A DNA stretch of 64,000 nt from Thermothielavioides terrestris NRRL 8126 (GCF_000226115.1 NC_016459.1:62001-126000); one strand, 5' to 3'. Numbered from the stretch's first letter, positions 10,262 to 22,922 are shown. A program made the numbers and translations. Notes: generated by a model not told the origin, from the sequence alone.

Positions 10262-10490
10262 GGCAGCTCGGCCATATAAGACTCCCTCTTCATACGACGG
10301 CTGTGACTGTGCGACCCCAGATGTTCCGGATCTCGGTGCTTCCGTGTGAGGACTGCATGCCTCGTGCACCGGAATGCTTTTTGATGCCCAAATCAGTGGT
10401 TGCGCCCTGGGGTGCAGGGTGCTCTTGAACCATGGTAGATGCGGTCATGACTGTATATTCCGCGTTTGTTTATCGGTACTCGCATCGAAG

Positions 10491-10682
10491 TTACATCCCG
10501 AACACTGCCAAGCTATTCTCGATGAAGTAGTTGATGCCCTCCGCGCGCCAGCTGTCCATCTCTACATAGCTGCCCTTGTCGGTCCAGACGAGATTCTGCC
10601 CGACTCCTCCACCAGCGCTAGCATTGTACGGGGGCCATGTCGCTCCGCCCGGCAGGCCAAGGCCCTTTCGGCCGTTGGGGTC
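10491..10682 (-). pseudogene. C-terminal remnant of the carboxylesterase beyond a premature stop
   Basis: Directly after the in-frame TAA at 10685-10683 the same frame stays open for 63 codons to a second TAA at 10493-10491. It starts DPNGRKGLGLPGG and holds WPPYN and MDSWRAEGI, typical of the C-terminus of type-B carboxylesterases. The stretch is therefore genuine coding sequence cut off by one stop codon. Confidence 0.8.
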
Positions 10683-12516
10683 TTAGCCAGTGATGAAGTT
10701 CACCCAAGCCGTCGACATGGTCTTTGCTAGCGCGGTCAAGACACGAGTGTTGTTGGCGAAAGGATTCTGGGCATAGCCCTCGCCGCGAGTGTTGTCGAAT
10801 ACAAACGCGACTTCTTGGAAATGCGTCGCTCCGATGTACCCTGGGAGACTGGGCAGCACGACATCAAAACGGTAGCTCCAGGAAGGGATTCCCTGCTTGG
10901 CGAAGGCAAGACTCGCGCGCCGTCGAGAGTATTGCATCGTGCTAAGGACAGACTGGATCAGCCTCGCCCGTTTCACAATCGAAAATCGTAAGAGGATGAA
11001 AAGGCGTGGTCGAACTCACAAGTCGCCAAAGAGGGCAGCTGTGCGGCGGTATTGTGCCCCCATGGACTGAGCCACGTCGTCGCCTGGCTGGATGACGGGC
11101 CACTTGTCCAAGCTGGGGTCGCCAACGGCCTGGATGTTGGGGTAGAGGAACATCAGCTCGTCCACTACCTGCTTGACCGTCTTCCCGGTCATCTTTTCGA
11201 CATCGGGCCCGACGATGGAAGCGATGGCGGCGCGCATCTCGTCGTCCGTGTTGACGCCGCCGCCGTTAGGACCGTATCCGACGCCGAAGGAAGATCCCTC
11301 ATCCGAGTTGCAACCGATGAGGATGGGCACCTTGGGAAAGCGGCCCTCGCTCAGCTGCTTGGAGGGGTAGTCGGAAATAAAGTCGCCGTCTAGCACGGGC
11401 GGCCAGGGATTGGCGGCCGTGCTATTCAGTGCCTTATGCATCTCGTCCAGGGGCAAATCACGCAGACAGGAGAGTGAGGCTGGCGTGCCGACCGTGTGGG
11501 CGCAGCTGGTGTTGCGCACGAGCGTGTCGTACGTATTCTGCATGGCGTCGCTGGCGTTCAGGCCGCCAGCGTACCGCCCAATGAAGCCGCCGTAGCCAGA
11601 CTCAGCGATGACGCCCCGGAAGAGGCCGTCGTCACGGCCGCCGTAGGCCAGGGTCTGCGCGCTCACGCTCTCGGCACCAGAACTCTCGCCCCAGATGGTA
11701 ACCTTGTCGGGCGCACCACCAAACGCTGCGATGTTCTCGTGGATCCAGCGGAGGGCCAACCGCTGGTCTTTGAAGCCAAAATTTACCACGCCGGCATCCA
11801 TGGCCTCCTTGCCACACAGAAAGCCGAAGGCGGACAAGCGGTAGTTGAGGCTAACGCCGATCATGGGTGTGCCTTGTTCCACGCTGTTCTGGACGATGAA
11901 TGAGAGGTTGTACCGCCGGTCCGCGGAGCCGCCCATATACTAGAAACGAGTCAGCCAAGGCTGCAAAAGTCGCGATCTCTGGACCAGAAGCAGGGGGAGC
12001 TCACCAAGCCACCGCCGTGGATCCATACAGCAACGGGCAGCCCGGCGGTATTAGAGATACCCGCCGGCCTGATAACGTTAAGGTACAGGCAGTCCTCGGA
12101 CATCGGGTACCCAACCTCGTCTCCGCCGTAACCTACGCAATGGGGCGGATAGGCCGTGGCATTCCGGACGCCCTCCCACGACGAGTTCAGGGGCTGCGAG
12201 ACGGTGAACCGGGGCGCTACCTGTTGTTAACACGAAACACCAGTGTAAGTCATAATCTCCATGCATCATGACCGGAGCGTGGAGCTAGGAGGTGGTCAGT
12301 GAGAGAGGGTCGACGTACTTGCGCATAGGGCATGCCGAGGAAGAAGTCCTGGTTGTACTCAGCCGAGTAGATCCCTGCGTACGAGCCATTCTTCACCTTG
12401 ACAATCGGGGCAGATGTCTGGTGGTGTGCAGGCAGTGCGTCCGTTGGAAGCGCGAACCAGCACAAGCTGGCGGCGCCAGCAAGCGACGAGGCGAGCCAAC
12501 GAACCATGGTCTCCAA
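10683..12516 (-). CDS. Secreted type-B carboxylesterase / lipase, truncated by a stop codon
   Basis: Alpha/beta-hydrolase of the cholinesterase-like family, with an N-terminal signal peptide ([15 protein letters not shown]), so secreted and acting on esters. Exons 12516-12319, 12220-12005, 11939-11020 and 10941-10683; introns of 98, 65 and 78 nt. Seen: an oxyanion-hole HGGG joined across exons 2 and 3, the nucleophile elbow GESSG with Ser224, Glu352 in CNSDEG, and His485 in GATHFQE, so the whole triad is present. Several N-glycosylation sequons are visible. Odd: TAA is codon 531, inside a normally conserved segment, and 63 further codons follow in frame. Either the allele is slightly truncated, the gene is decaying, or a base is miscalled. 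An alternative start lies at 12507. Confidence 0.85.
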
Positions 12517-12626
12517 GATGGACAGACAGCAGAGGCCGAACGCGCCCTAGTGCCCATAGCCGCCGTTAGCCTGAAGTGTGCATCGGCTCGCTGGTTGCCA
12601 ACGCTGCCCTACAGCCAGACTCCCCC

Positions 12627-12637
12627 TTAATTTATAC
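12627..12637 (-). promoter_or_regulatory. TATA box of the carboxylesterase
   Basis: On the minus strand it reads GTATAAATTAA, about 110 bp before the ATG at 12516, a good core-promoter match in sequence and distance. Confidence 0.5.
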
Positions 12638-13570
12638 CCCAGTACACCCATCACGGCAGTATTGACGGCCCTTCATGCCCGGTTACATCTCGGTCGAAGT
12701 CCCAGAGCTGCACGCAAGGTGGAGACACGAAGTAACCACGAGTAGCTCTTCACAGGGCGCGGAACATATGCCGAGTGTGGGTTTGTAATTAGTCACAGAG
12801 AGTGGCTTTGTAATCCGTAACATCTTTTCTTCCAACAAGGCGGTTGAGCCCGCGTTCCGGAAGGGAAGGCTAGGTACCTTAGGTAGTTTCCGCTTCAGGA
12901 CTTCCCGGCTGGGCTGAAGGGCGGGGGCACTGCTGCAAGACCCAGGCATGAGTATCACTTACTCCACTGATTGGTGGACAGTCCATTCTGTGTCGAAATG
13001 TTCACTGGGTTTGCTTGGCCTGAACTTCCACAACGCGATGGAAAACGCTGGCCGGATCTACGGCGAGTCCTACCTGATCGAGACGCGCTGCCCAGGATGT
13101 GCGGGGCGTCACAGCACATATGAGGCAAGCGAGCCTCGGAAGCCTTCAGATGATTGGGCCGCTTAAATATCGACGTGAACATTCACTGAGTGGCGTAAGG
13201 CATACTAAAGCGGGCAGCGAACGTTCGATATAGCGATGGTTATTAATACTAGTACTTGGCATGCCTATGATGCGGTGATAAATCGAGAGTCCTACGATGA
13301 CTTCCTGCTATCTCCACGGCAGAATAACACACGGAAGGTGGGCTGTGGTCCAACGCGCCTGATCGCGGGTCAGTCAGCGGAAGCACCTTGCAAGCAGCGT
13401 CCGGCTGTTGAGGTGGACGGAGTGTGATGGGACAACGAGTCATATGTATACTGGTCTGGCAAACTATGTACAACAGAATTTTACCCCTTTCCCTCCGTTC
13501 TGCCGACTTCTAAGTCCTTCAAACAGATTGGAGCCATGCCGAGCACGGAGTATGGCTTCACTGCAATACT
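12638..13570. other. Intergenic region, carboxylesterase promoter to endoglucanase 3' end
   Basis: 0.9 kb of mixed composition. It contains one GGTACCTTAGGTAG palindromic word (about 12875-12890). No gene, RNA gene or clear repeat is seen. Confidence 0.5.
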
Positions 13571-15022
13571 TTAGAGGCACTGGTAGTACCAGGGGTTCAG
13601 CTCCTTGCATGCGTACGGCGATTCGCAGACGGTCGGTCCAGTCCACTGCGTAGGCCACGTTAGTTAACTTCCTCAACAGAATGCAGGAGGCGGTTGACGT
13701 ACCCCGATTCCGCCGCATTGTCCCCAGTGCGTGGCAGTGGCCGTCGGGGCGGTGGTGGTGGTCGTGGTCGAGGTCCTCAGCGTGGTGGTCGACGTGGTGG
13801 TGGTCGAGCCGCCGTTGCCGCCTCCCGAGACCTGGACCGTCGAGCCGATGTCTCCCCAGCGGATGTTGGAGAAGACCACGTGGGTGTCCGGGTAGTTGGC
13901 CAGGATGTTGGACGGGTTGCCCTCGGTGCTGCTGCACGGGCCGTTGTTGCCGCTGTCGAGCCAGTTCATGTAGCCCCCAGCGTCGTTCCAGATGCTGAAG
14001 GTCAGCACCATGCCCCGTCCAAGCGCCGCGCCCATGTTGGCCAGCCCGCCGAACGCCTGGGCCGAGGTGCAGCCGGATGCCGTGATGATGTCGCCTCCGG
14101 ACGCAGCCGACGCGACCGTCTTGCCATTCTGCACATAGATCCGCTGGATCTGGTTGAGGGTGCCGCTGGTCGTGCCGTCGTCGGTGATGAAGCGGGTAAT
14201 GATGGTGAAGGGCTTCGACGTGTCAACCGTGAGGCCCGGTCCGTAGTAGCTCTTGTAGCCCTCGGCGTAGGGGTTGAGTCCGCACCCGCTCTTGTCGCAG
14301 CTGCCGTTGGCGCAGGGGTGAGGTGTCATCGCGTTGGCGCGGGAGTTGGCCTCGAGGATGTCCATCTCGTTGCAGCAGTAGCCCTGCCCGTTGGTGTTCA
14401 GCGTGCCGTTCATCCACGTCTGCACGGGACACTGGGCGTCACAGTAGCCCGAGCCGTAGTTGGCACCGCCGGTGTTGTACTGGTTCCTGCCACCGGTCGC
14501 GTCCATCTCGGACAGGTACAGCGCGCCGTTCTCGCCGCAGGGGAGCGTGGAGAGATCGACATCGAAGCTCAGCTCCTGGCCGAGCAGCTTGAGCATTACG
14601 TAGTTTCCATCCGAGCCGAGCAGGTAGAGACGAGGCGAAACGCTGTTGGTCTGCCCGTTGCTCCCCTTGAAATACTGCCTCATCGTCAGCGAACTGCCGG
14701 ATGTGGTGACACCGCTGCTCGTGTAGTTGACGCCTTCCACGAAGCAGTTCTTCGCGCAGGTCGCCTCATCTGGACACAGCGTGTGGTCGACCCCGCTGGA
14801 CGTCGTGCACGAGGCGGTGCCGTCGGCATTGTGGATCCAACGGTAGTTCCAGTCGAGCACCACCGAAGTGTCCTGCTGAACGCAGCCGCCGGCGGTCGTG
14901 CACTTCCACGTTGGCAGTTGCGGGTGCACCTCCGGCGTGAAGTTGCCGGGCTGCTGAGCCTTCACAAAGGGGAGAACGGCCAAAGCCGTGGCGGCGAATC
15001 CGTGCAGCGTCTTCTGGCCCAT
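13571..15022 (-). CDS. GH7 endo-1,4-beta-glucanase with C-terminal CBM1
   Basis: Secreted cellulase of 464 aa cutting internal beta-1,4 bonds of cellulose by the retaining mechanism. Exons 15022-13703 and 13645-13571; the 57-nt intron lies inside the CBM1. Seen: signal peptide (residues 1-22) with mature Gln23, catalytic domain with the triad E219, D221 and E224 in [10 protein letters not shown], many paired cysteines, a Thr-rich linker near residues 405-430, then a CBM1 starting [16 protein letters not shown] and ending NPWYYQCL. The short loops around the active site fit an endoglucanase (Cel7B/EG I type) rather than a cellobiohydrolase. The start at 15022 is chosen because a signal peptide follows; an in-frame ATG at 15142 would bury it. 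Sequence character is that of Chaetomiaceae enzymes. Confidence 0.95.
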
Positions 15023-15120
15023 CTTGACAACGGCGGACGAACAGTGACAGGGGGAAAAGCTGGCTGGCGAGGTACTCGTCGAGGAGGAGATCCTTTCCAG
15101 GGTCTCGCGGGGATCGCTCT

Positions 15121-15130
15121 CATATTTATC
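15121..15130 (-). promoter_or_regulatory. TATA-like element of the endoglucanase
   Basis: On the minus strand it reads GATAAATATG, about 100 bp before the start codon at 15022. Confidence 0.45.
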
Positions 15131-18100
15131 TTGGCTGCACAAGCAGTATTTCCAGCAATCCCGGGCCCTTGCTGACTGTTGCCGCAGTCCATCCGCGGAG
15201 CCGGTTCCGTTTCAGATTCGGCAAGAACCTGGTTTACGGGCCGTCAAGCCCAAAAATGCTACGCACCGAGGCGGAGACTAGTCCGCATCTTGGCTATCTC
15301 GGAACAAGCCCTGGAGAACTCCTCGTTCGTGTGGTCCCCGAACAGGGGCCGCCCCACGCCCGCGGTGGAGGCACGGGGGGTTGGACATGCTACGCTAGCT
15401 CGCCGCCGTCAACGGAACGTAAGTACCGAGGCAAGCGTTCCCGGTTTCCCCAAGCTGCAGTGCAAATCCGGGCTGAACCACTGGGCTGGAATTCCGCCTT
15501 CGGCGCCTCTCCCCTTCATTTCGCCGAGGAAGATTCAGGGGCACAGGGAGCTAGGGAAAAATCTCGGGGAAGCGCAGATGGGGCCCACGGTCATCCGAGA
15601 TTGGTATGGGCATGACGGAACATGGTGTTCGATGCTTCAGCGACCGTTTGGCTTTCACTTCCACCTTCACTGGCACTGCTGATTATTCCGTGCAATGTGA
15701 ACAACCTCCATTGTTTCCGGGTGGCACTGCAGATGTTAGGTCGGGACTGATACAGCAAAAGAAGGGCCAATGTCTCCGTGCTTTGTTGGTATTCGGTATT
15801 TGACCCCTCGAAAAAGAGACCAGATGCAGGCCTGCCAATATTGAAGGTGCTGCAGGCGGCATCAGACTGGTGTTCGGGAGCCTAACTCCGCTTTCCGTTG
15901 ACGGCGCAGGACTGAATGCTCGGCAACGCACAAGACTATGAGTAATGATCGACATCATGCATTCCGTTCTTATCTATGGTACCATGAGCGGTTTTCCGTC
16001 CGATTCAGCTACGATATGCCCCAACCGCACGTCGATGTACCGGGGACACATATTTCCAGTGCCTACCATGTCGAGACAAGTCGGGTGGGAGACTCATAGT
16101 ATGGGAGGTGCAGGGTAGGTCGGCCGAGTACGAGAGGTGTTTCCATTTGCTTGACTTGAGGTCAGTTTTGAGCCGCGCGCTGTTGAATGTATTCGGTGAC
16201 CACGAGATGGTTGAAGGAACTCGGTGAGTGAAGCGAAACATGACTATTTTGAGGATGCCATCCATACTAGCGAACCATGACCCAGGTCGCGAGGCCCCTA
16301 TGCAAGATACGTAAGTGAGGGAATGTCCAGACAAGGAGATACCAAAGCAACAGGGAGACATAAAGATATTGTCAACAATTTGAAAACTTCAAACTCGAGC
16401 CCCATGTTCGACGTGTTGCGTGTGCTGGCGTGTGTTCCTTACTAGCTAGAAGCAGGTCCATTGAAGGACCAGCTCTGCTGGGGCCTAGTTCATGAACCAG
16501 GCGCAGAGAAGTGCAGCGCAAAACAGACGTGAGTCTGATAGGAAAGATAGGACTAGCGGACGATCGGCCAGGCGGGAAGAGACTCCTAGGTTCCCAGTCG
16601 TCAGGCTGATGTTCTTCGTCTACGGAGGTACCGCTAGTCAACACAGCCTCAGGGCTCCATCGAGGCTGCCACACGAGGGAGAAGAGGAAGCACAGCCCCT
16701 TATAGATGACGACATTCGGACGCGGACGTGGGGGTCGGTTTCGAGGCATTGCGCAGGGCAGCAGAAACAGTAGCGGCGAGCTGACCGGCCAAGCCGTCCT
16801 GGCGAGGCCGCGAGACCCAGTCCTGGTCTTGTGCGCCCTTACTTGGGGGCGTGCCATTTTGCTATTCCATGATTCGCATAGCACCATCACTGACACACAC
16901 ACCTGCTGAGCCAAGCCATGTTGCGCAAACAACACCAATACCTACCTTTCGGCGCCGGAGTCAGAGGGTCGTGAAGACAATTTCCACTGCGGCCAAGCAC
17001 TGGACTTACAAGAGAAGGGACAACATGGTACGGTCAGGCCACCAGTGCATACGCGGCTTCAACGGCCGGCATATATCCATGTTTACCACGGGATCCGGTT
17101 GAAGCCGGGCTGCGTAACATCAAGATCCTGCAGCTTGACATTCAAGTAGGTGGTCTCCTGAGACAAAATTACAGTTAAGTACTCAGAAAAATAGGAGTTT
17201 GGCGGACTAACACAAGAACTCAAGGCGGATCGATGAGCCCTAACATAGTAATTGAAAAACACATGTACCCAAGGTAGTGCTGTTCATATGGAACCGCGTG
17301 TACGCAGAAGAGCCGGAAGGTCTTCAGTTGGCGAGCAGAGTGAAGAAATGAACGAAGAAAAGTTCAGATTCTGACTTCCCTCACAAGCAACACCTATACG
17401 ACGGCTTCTCTGGCAGCGGGACACGACTGCTCGAGGCAAACCACGCAGGCCTCCCTGGGCAGTCACTTGGCGAGGAACGGATGCTAGAGTATGCTCCTCC
17501 TGGGAAGGTCCCGTCATCATTGTCGTCGCGTCGGTGCGACTGGGCGCGGCTGGCTCGCAATCCGGAACTAGGACATGTAAGTCTCACCCTTCTTGGTCAG
17601 TTCCCTGATCACGATGCCCGTGTGACGCGGCATCACGCGGCCCCCATGCTTGACCCGCCCACCACACCACCCACCACACCCCCATCCCCCATCTCCCCCA
17701 CCCTACCCCAACCGGTAAGCAAGCACCAGCAGGGCACTAACATTGCGCTCGTGTCGTGCCACCGAGTAGTTGCGACCTTGGTATGGTATGCAAGGGGAGT
17801 TTGCGCCGCTCTTTCATCAGCCGACGAGTTGTTCAGTTGCAGAGCCCGCGATACGAGTGAGATCGCCGGAAGGGAAAAAACAGCCGTCAGCTTTCCATAA
17901 CGTCACGGCTGTGTCGCAGCAATCGCGGCGGCACCGGGATCCTAGGCGGGATGCAAACCCCGCCCGCTCCGGGAGCCTGACAAATCGTCAGCTTGAACAA
18001 ATTATCACGCATTTCTCCAGGTGCAAGACATGGTTCGAGTCGGCTTGAGGGGGCCGTTGCAGTGGACATCGCGAGCTTCAGTTTGAGCGCCGTAGAGGCT

Positions 18101-18326
18101 GGCCTGGAACGGAAAATTGTTCGGGTTGTCTTTTCACCAAGTCGTGTTCCCGCTTCAGCTGTGACTAACGAATGTCGAACACTGTTGTGTGGCTGCCCCT
18201 CGCTGGCGTGTCAGCAGACATGTGCCGACTGTTGATAGGAGGATTCAGGTATCTCGGTACTTTCAGGTAGCCTCCGTTAGATAAGGTAGGTAAGGTACCG
18301 GGTAGGTTAGGTAAGGTAGCGCGCCT

Positions 18327-18399
<73 letters not shown>

Positions 18400-18697
18400 C
18401 TTGGCGGATTGGTTTTCAGGACACCGGCAACAACAATCGCTGTCAAAAATAGCACCCCGTACGCTCTAGCAGGGAGCTGAAGTGGTTAGGTCTCTCGGCA
18501 CCAACAGAGTGGAGAGGGCAGGTGAGCGACCGGGATCGAAGTGCAGTGCTTGGCCCGGGCGCTGCCCCTCACCGAACGGGCCTGGCGCATCGGGCTGCCG
18601 CCCCTCCATCCCACGGGCCACCGGGACTGGCTCAAATCTCTCCTCTGCCGCAGCTCGATAACCTGCACCCAAACCCGCCTCGTCCGAGAGAACGGCA
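15131..18697. other. Gene-poor spacer, endoglucanase promoter to CCCH gene
   Basis: 3.6 kb in which I find no convincing gene. Open frames such as 15179-15682, 16372-16938 and 17481-17900 lack domains, plausible splice structure and the codon bias of neighbours. A C-rich stretch lies near 17640-17715, and a TACC/GGTA repeat patch plus a T run near 18257-18397. The right end is the CCCH gene's 5' region. Confidence 0.5.
18257..18397. repeat. GGTAGGTAAGGTACC-type repeat patch and a 69-nt T homopolymer
   Basis: Repeated GGTAGG/GGTAAGG words (about 18283-18320) run into an uninterrupted T run from 18329 to 18397. On the minus strand this is a long A tail, so a retroposed fragment is possible; a slippage-grown microsatellite is equally likely. 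Confidence 0.7.
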
Positions 18698-20938
18698 ATG
18701 GCAGCCTCGCACCTGAGTGAACATCGACATATGCGCAGCGGCAGCCTCAACATCCCACCACATGGCGGCCGCTCCGGCGGCGGCATGATGGGCCCGCCGC
18801 ACGGCGCCCGCTTCGATGGGCCGCGGAGCCCTCCGAGTAAGTCGCCGTTTGGCCCTCAAAAGTCTGCTGTACGGCGCGCGCCCGTCCCTCGGGGGGTGCC
18901 GCCGGACGTCAGGCAGCGGCGACCTCGCCGCGCACAGCTTGCAAGCTCTTGCTGACTCGAGGCCTTGCTCCTTCGACCCGTCTCGACAGACACGTCGCAC
19001 GTGCCCTGCAAATTCTTCCGTCAGGGCGCTTGCCAGGCCGGCAATGCCTGCCCCTTCAGCCACGACATCAGCGCCGCCTCCGAGACGATATGCAAGTATT
19101 TCGCAAAGGTTTGGCGCCCCGGCCGCCCCAAACCCCTCGCCTGGCGCTTGTTTGCGTTTCTGCCGACGGTGGCCGAGCGTTAGTTGCTCAAACATGGTCG
19201 TACTGATTCAGCGTGCCTCACGCGGTCACCGCAGGGGAACTGCAAGTTCGGTCCGAAATGCGCCAACATCCACGTCCTCCCCGACGGCCGCCGCATCAAC
19301 TACGGCAAGAACGGTGTGACGATCGGTGCTCCCCCGGGAGTGACCCTGGGCGTCCGCGTGAACCCTACGACCTATCACCCGCCGTCCAACAGCGCGCTGA
19401 CCAACTCGTTCCTGCGCGCCGGTTCCGCCGTGCCCCCATACGCCGCGCCAACCTCCGCTTACGCTCCGCAGGACGATCCCTACGGCCACCAGCTGGGCCG
19501 GCAGCCGAGCATGGAGAACGGGCTGCCCGTAATCGACACGACCTACAGCTCCAACCCCGCTTCCGCCTACGGCTCCCCGCGCGACGAGGACACGAACCGG
19601 CTTGGCCTCGGCCTCTCGCCCGTGAACACGGCGGGTCTCTCGGTTCTAGACGCGCCGCTCCCGGCGTCCTTCGACAGCAACGGCATATCGCTTGCGGCGC
19701 GCTATGGGCCGTTCCCGGCGTCGGTACCGGCCAAGTTCGGTCTCGAATCGCCCTCGCCATCTCTCCACGCGGCTAGAGACGGCCGAACGTCCGAGACGCT
19801 CAAGATGCTGCACAACTCGGCTTTCGGCAGCAGCGAGCACCTCTCGCCCTCCGCCCTCGGCGCCGCCGACGCAAATGGTTTCGGGAGCAGCCCGTCCGTC
19901 GGTTCGGCCGCCCCGGGGTCCGCGTACGGAAGTGACGAGTACTTTGGGAAACGGACGATGCACAGCACCTCGCTGCGATATGCCAAGCCGCGGCTGGTGA
20001 GCAGCAGCGTCCCCAAAATCGACCGCGATTGGGAGGCCGAGTTCATGTTCGAGGAGGACTACGTCCCGGGCTCGCTCGCGAACGAGGTCCTGACCCCGGC
20101 CGAGAAGGCAAGGAGGGGCTCCAACACCGCGAATACCATGCGCATGACGGACACTCTCGAGCCGGCTGTGGAATCCCTGCCCGCCGGGGCTACGAAGTTT
20201 GGCAGTCCTGGCATGGCCGCAAGCCCCAGCCGCTGGGGGCCTCTTTTCCAACGGCACAAGGACGATGATCTCGACGTTGGAAGCCCCGCCAGGTCCATGA
20301 AGCACGTTTCGGCGTTTGGCCACGTGGGAAGCCCGCTGAGGAACTCGAGCCTGGCCTCGGCGATCACAGCCGAATCCCGCGCGGACACGGCCGCCGGTAG
20401 CGACACACACGGGGAAAAAGAGAACGGGATGGAGTCAATCTCCGCCCTGACCCGGCAGCTCCGAGAGACGAGGTTAGCCGAGGGCGGATCCGGAAGTGCC
20501 GGCCCCGGCCCCCAGACGCATCCGACCGTGCCGCGGAGCAGCAGTAAGACGGGCGGGACGGGCGGCTCGGGAGGAGCGGGCATCATCGGGCGGGAGCGCG
20601 AGAAGGACCGGGCGCTGGAGCGGCACGTCAGCAGCGGCTCCACCAGCTCGGGCCCGACGGGCCGCTTCGCCACGCCGATCGACGAGGAGGACTCGTCCTT
20701 CGTCTTCCGGATGGAGGAGGAGGACGACGCGCAGCAGGCGCGGACGACGCAGTCGCGGGCGGCCCGTAAGCGCGCGTCCGGAGGGAACCCCGGCGTTGCC
20801 AGCCCGCTCAGCGGCGTGTGGAGCTATGCCAATGTGGTCGCCAGCAACAGGGGAAGTACCGGCGCCGGCACCAGCGCGAACGGCGGCGGGAAGCCCGCGG
20901 CGGGGAGCGGTGCCGTTGAGGCCGCCGGAGCGCGGTGA
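18698..20938 (+). CDS. CCCH zinc-finger protein with two tandem fingers (Lee1-like)
   Basis: Probable RNA-binding protein of 653 aa; role unknown beyond that. Exons 18698-18836, 18990-19108 and 19235-20938; introns of 153 and 126 nt. Seen: finger 1 CKFFRQGACQAGNACPFSH (C53, C61, C67, H71) and finger 2 with C81, C89, C95 and H99, both C-x7-C-x5-C-x3-H. The second finger is split by intron 2 and appears only after splicing. The remaining 550 residues are low-complexity, rich in Ser, Gly, Pro and Ala, with acidic patches (EEEDD) near the C-terminus, so largely disordered. The KYF-KGNCKFGPKC pattern resembles yeast Lee1. Alternative downstream ATGs (19184) would lose both fingers. Confidence 0.88.
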
Positions 20939-21917
20939 GCCACGCCGCATCCCAAGCGGGCGAGCGAGCGGGCTAATGGGATGATTGGGACCATGACGAT
21001 AACGATTTACATTTTGGCATGGAAACGGCGTGTGCATTTGCTTGTGGCCCTTTGAGTTTCCTGGAGGGGGGGCGCACGGTAAACAGCAGGGGCGCGCGCC
21101 CCAAGCGGCGGCTCGCAGCTGGCTCGGCGTTGATATATACACAAAAGGGCGCTTGCCCCTGGTCGGCCGGTGACACTGCACCTCATTCTCCTACATCTGG
21201 CGGCCCATGTTAGGATGGAGCATCTTGTATAGACGGCTTGCGGCCGGCGTTTGGGCGAGGGGGAACCGGGTGCGGCTCCTGATTCCGCTAGCCAGCCGGC
21301 AGGCCGGGCCCTAATGTACTTCACCACGTAGCCATGCTTTTTCATCTATGCAAATTCGAACTGGAATTGGAGAATGGGTAATGCGACGTCAAGTCGCTGA
21401 TACGTGCGGTTGTCTGCGACGGGCCGCGGCATGGGAAGTGGTGTTTGAAGCGTGCATGTTGCAGGGAGAGCGGACCAGATGCATCGTGTGGAAGGCATCT
21501 CAGTTCCTGGGGCGACGGACCTGGGCTTGCAAGAACGGCACGAAGGTAAGGTCACATGGCATCGCCGAATGCTGCAACGGCGCGAGACAGTTGTGTCTCG
21601 GCTGACGAGGTGCTCGGGATGCAAGAACCGAGGCGTCAAGAGCACGGCGGTCGAGGGGGAGTTGAGGGATGTGAGAGATGGACACACAACACACCACAGA
21701 TCCAAGGAAATATTTGTGTCCCAAAGAACCCACGGGAAGAATGCCAACAGCCGTCAGCAGTCCATTTGATACACGCCAGCCCAATGTGACAGATTAAAAG
21801 CCATCCCTTCTTCCCCAAGCCGAACAACACCGTCTAATGGACTAGGGAGAGGTGTGGCATGCCGGGTGGTTTGACGATGGTCATGATATTGTACAGGCAA
21901 AAAAACAGGAGGCAGGT
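20939..21917. other. Intergenic region between convergent genes
   Basis: 0.98 kb between the CCCH gene stop and the acyl carrier protein stop, presumably both 3' untranslated regions. No gene or repeat is supported. Confidence 0.5.
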
Positions 21918-22758
21918 CTAGTTCGCATCGGGTTGGCTGAGGATATACTCGACGGCCTTGTCAACTGTTGGGGGAACGATGGGTCAGTCTCCAGCAATAC
22001 GCCACGGGAAACGGATCGCACGGATGGCGCGGATGGCGCGGATGGCGCGGTGAGAGGGCGCGAACGTACCGCTGTGAATCGTGTCCGCATCCTTGTCGGG
22101 GATCTCAATGCTGAACTCCTGTATTGTGTGGAATCTGGTCAGCGCTCGCAGCTCGTTTGAATGCCAGCAGGCGGAAACTAACCTCCTCGATGGCCATCAC
22201 AACCTCCACCGTGTCCAAGCTGTCCAGGCCGAGGTCGTTCGCAAAGTGCGCAGTCTCTGTGATCTACAACGTCGAAGAACGGCCAGGTTAGACGCGGACG
22301 AGGACAGGTCGAGGAGAAGACTCGTGGTGGCTGAAGGTCGCAGGAGACTCACGTTGGCAGGGTCGTTGACCTGGGGACGCAAGCGCGTTAGCTTCGTTGC
22401 ATGGAGACCCGCGAACCGAGTCTGGCAGAGCGTGACGTGTGCTCAATGAAGAGCATCCGGAGAGCATCCGTGGCCGGGGCTGATGGAGGGTGATAAACAA
22501 GAAGACGGCGGAAACTCGACCCACCTTGTCGAAGCCGGACAGCAGCTGCTTGATCCGCTCGTAAACCTCGGTCCTGTCCAGGCCGCTCCCGGAGGCGTAG
22601 CACCGCACGGCTTGCCAGGCGAGCGGCTTGGGAACGAACGAAGGGGCGGTCCTGGGGAGCGCGACGACAGCTGCCCTTCTCGCGGCGGCGGAGGGGACGG
22701 GGCGCATGGCCGTCCGCGTCGCGGCGGCTGCAGATCGGAGAATCGCGGTGCGGAACAT
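21918..22758 (-). CDS. Mitochondrial acyl carrier protein (ACPM / NDUFAB1 homologue)
   Basis: Carries growing acyl chains in mitochondrial type II fatty acid synthesis and is an accessory subunit of complex I; matrix protein of 142 aa. Exons 22758-22525, 22370-22353, 22263-22183, 22118-22070 and 21964-21918. The second exon is only 18 nt (VNDPAN). Seen: an Arg/Ala-rich presequence ([18 protein letters not shown]), then the ACP fold with the phosphopantetheine Ser99 in [18 protein letters not shown] and the ending [14 protein letters not shown]. All five junctions keep frame and restore the family consensus. Intron 4 holds a triple GGATGGCGC tandem. It lies next to NDUFS8 on the same strand, another complex I subunit. 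Confidence 0.93.
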
Positions 22759-22922
22759 GGTGGTTGGCGGTGTTGCAGCTGTGCGGAGGTACGGTCGTCG
22801 CAGGGATGGCAATTGGGCCGACTCGGCACGGGAATCGAAGGTGCAATAGACGGTTGACGGGGAGCAATGCTGGAGATGATAATTTTCTCGCCCGAGTCGG
22901 GATGCACTGGAGAGCTCGGATT

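Noticed and set aside
15169..15682. Two overlapping open frames upstream of the endoglucanase
   Set aside because: They lie in the promoter and spacer region, overlap in different frames, and show no family features.
21918..22758. The acyl carrier protein as a partner of the PKS
   Set aside because: It has a mitochondrial presequence and the sequence of the complex I/type II FAS ACP, and the PKS has its own ACP domain.
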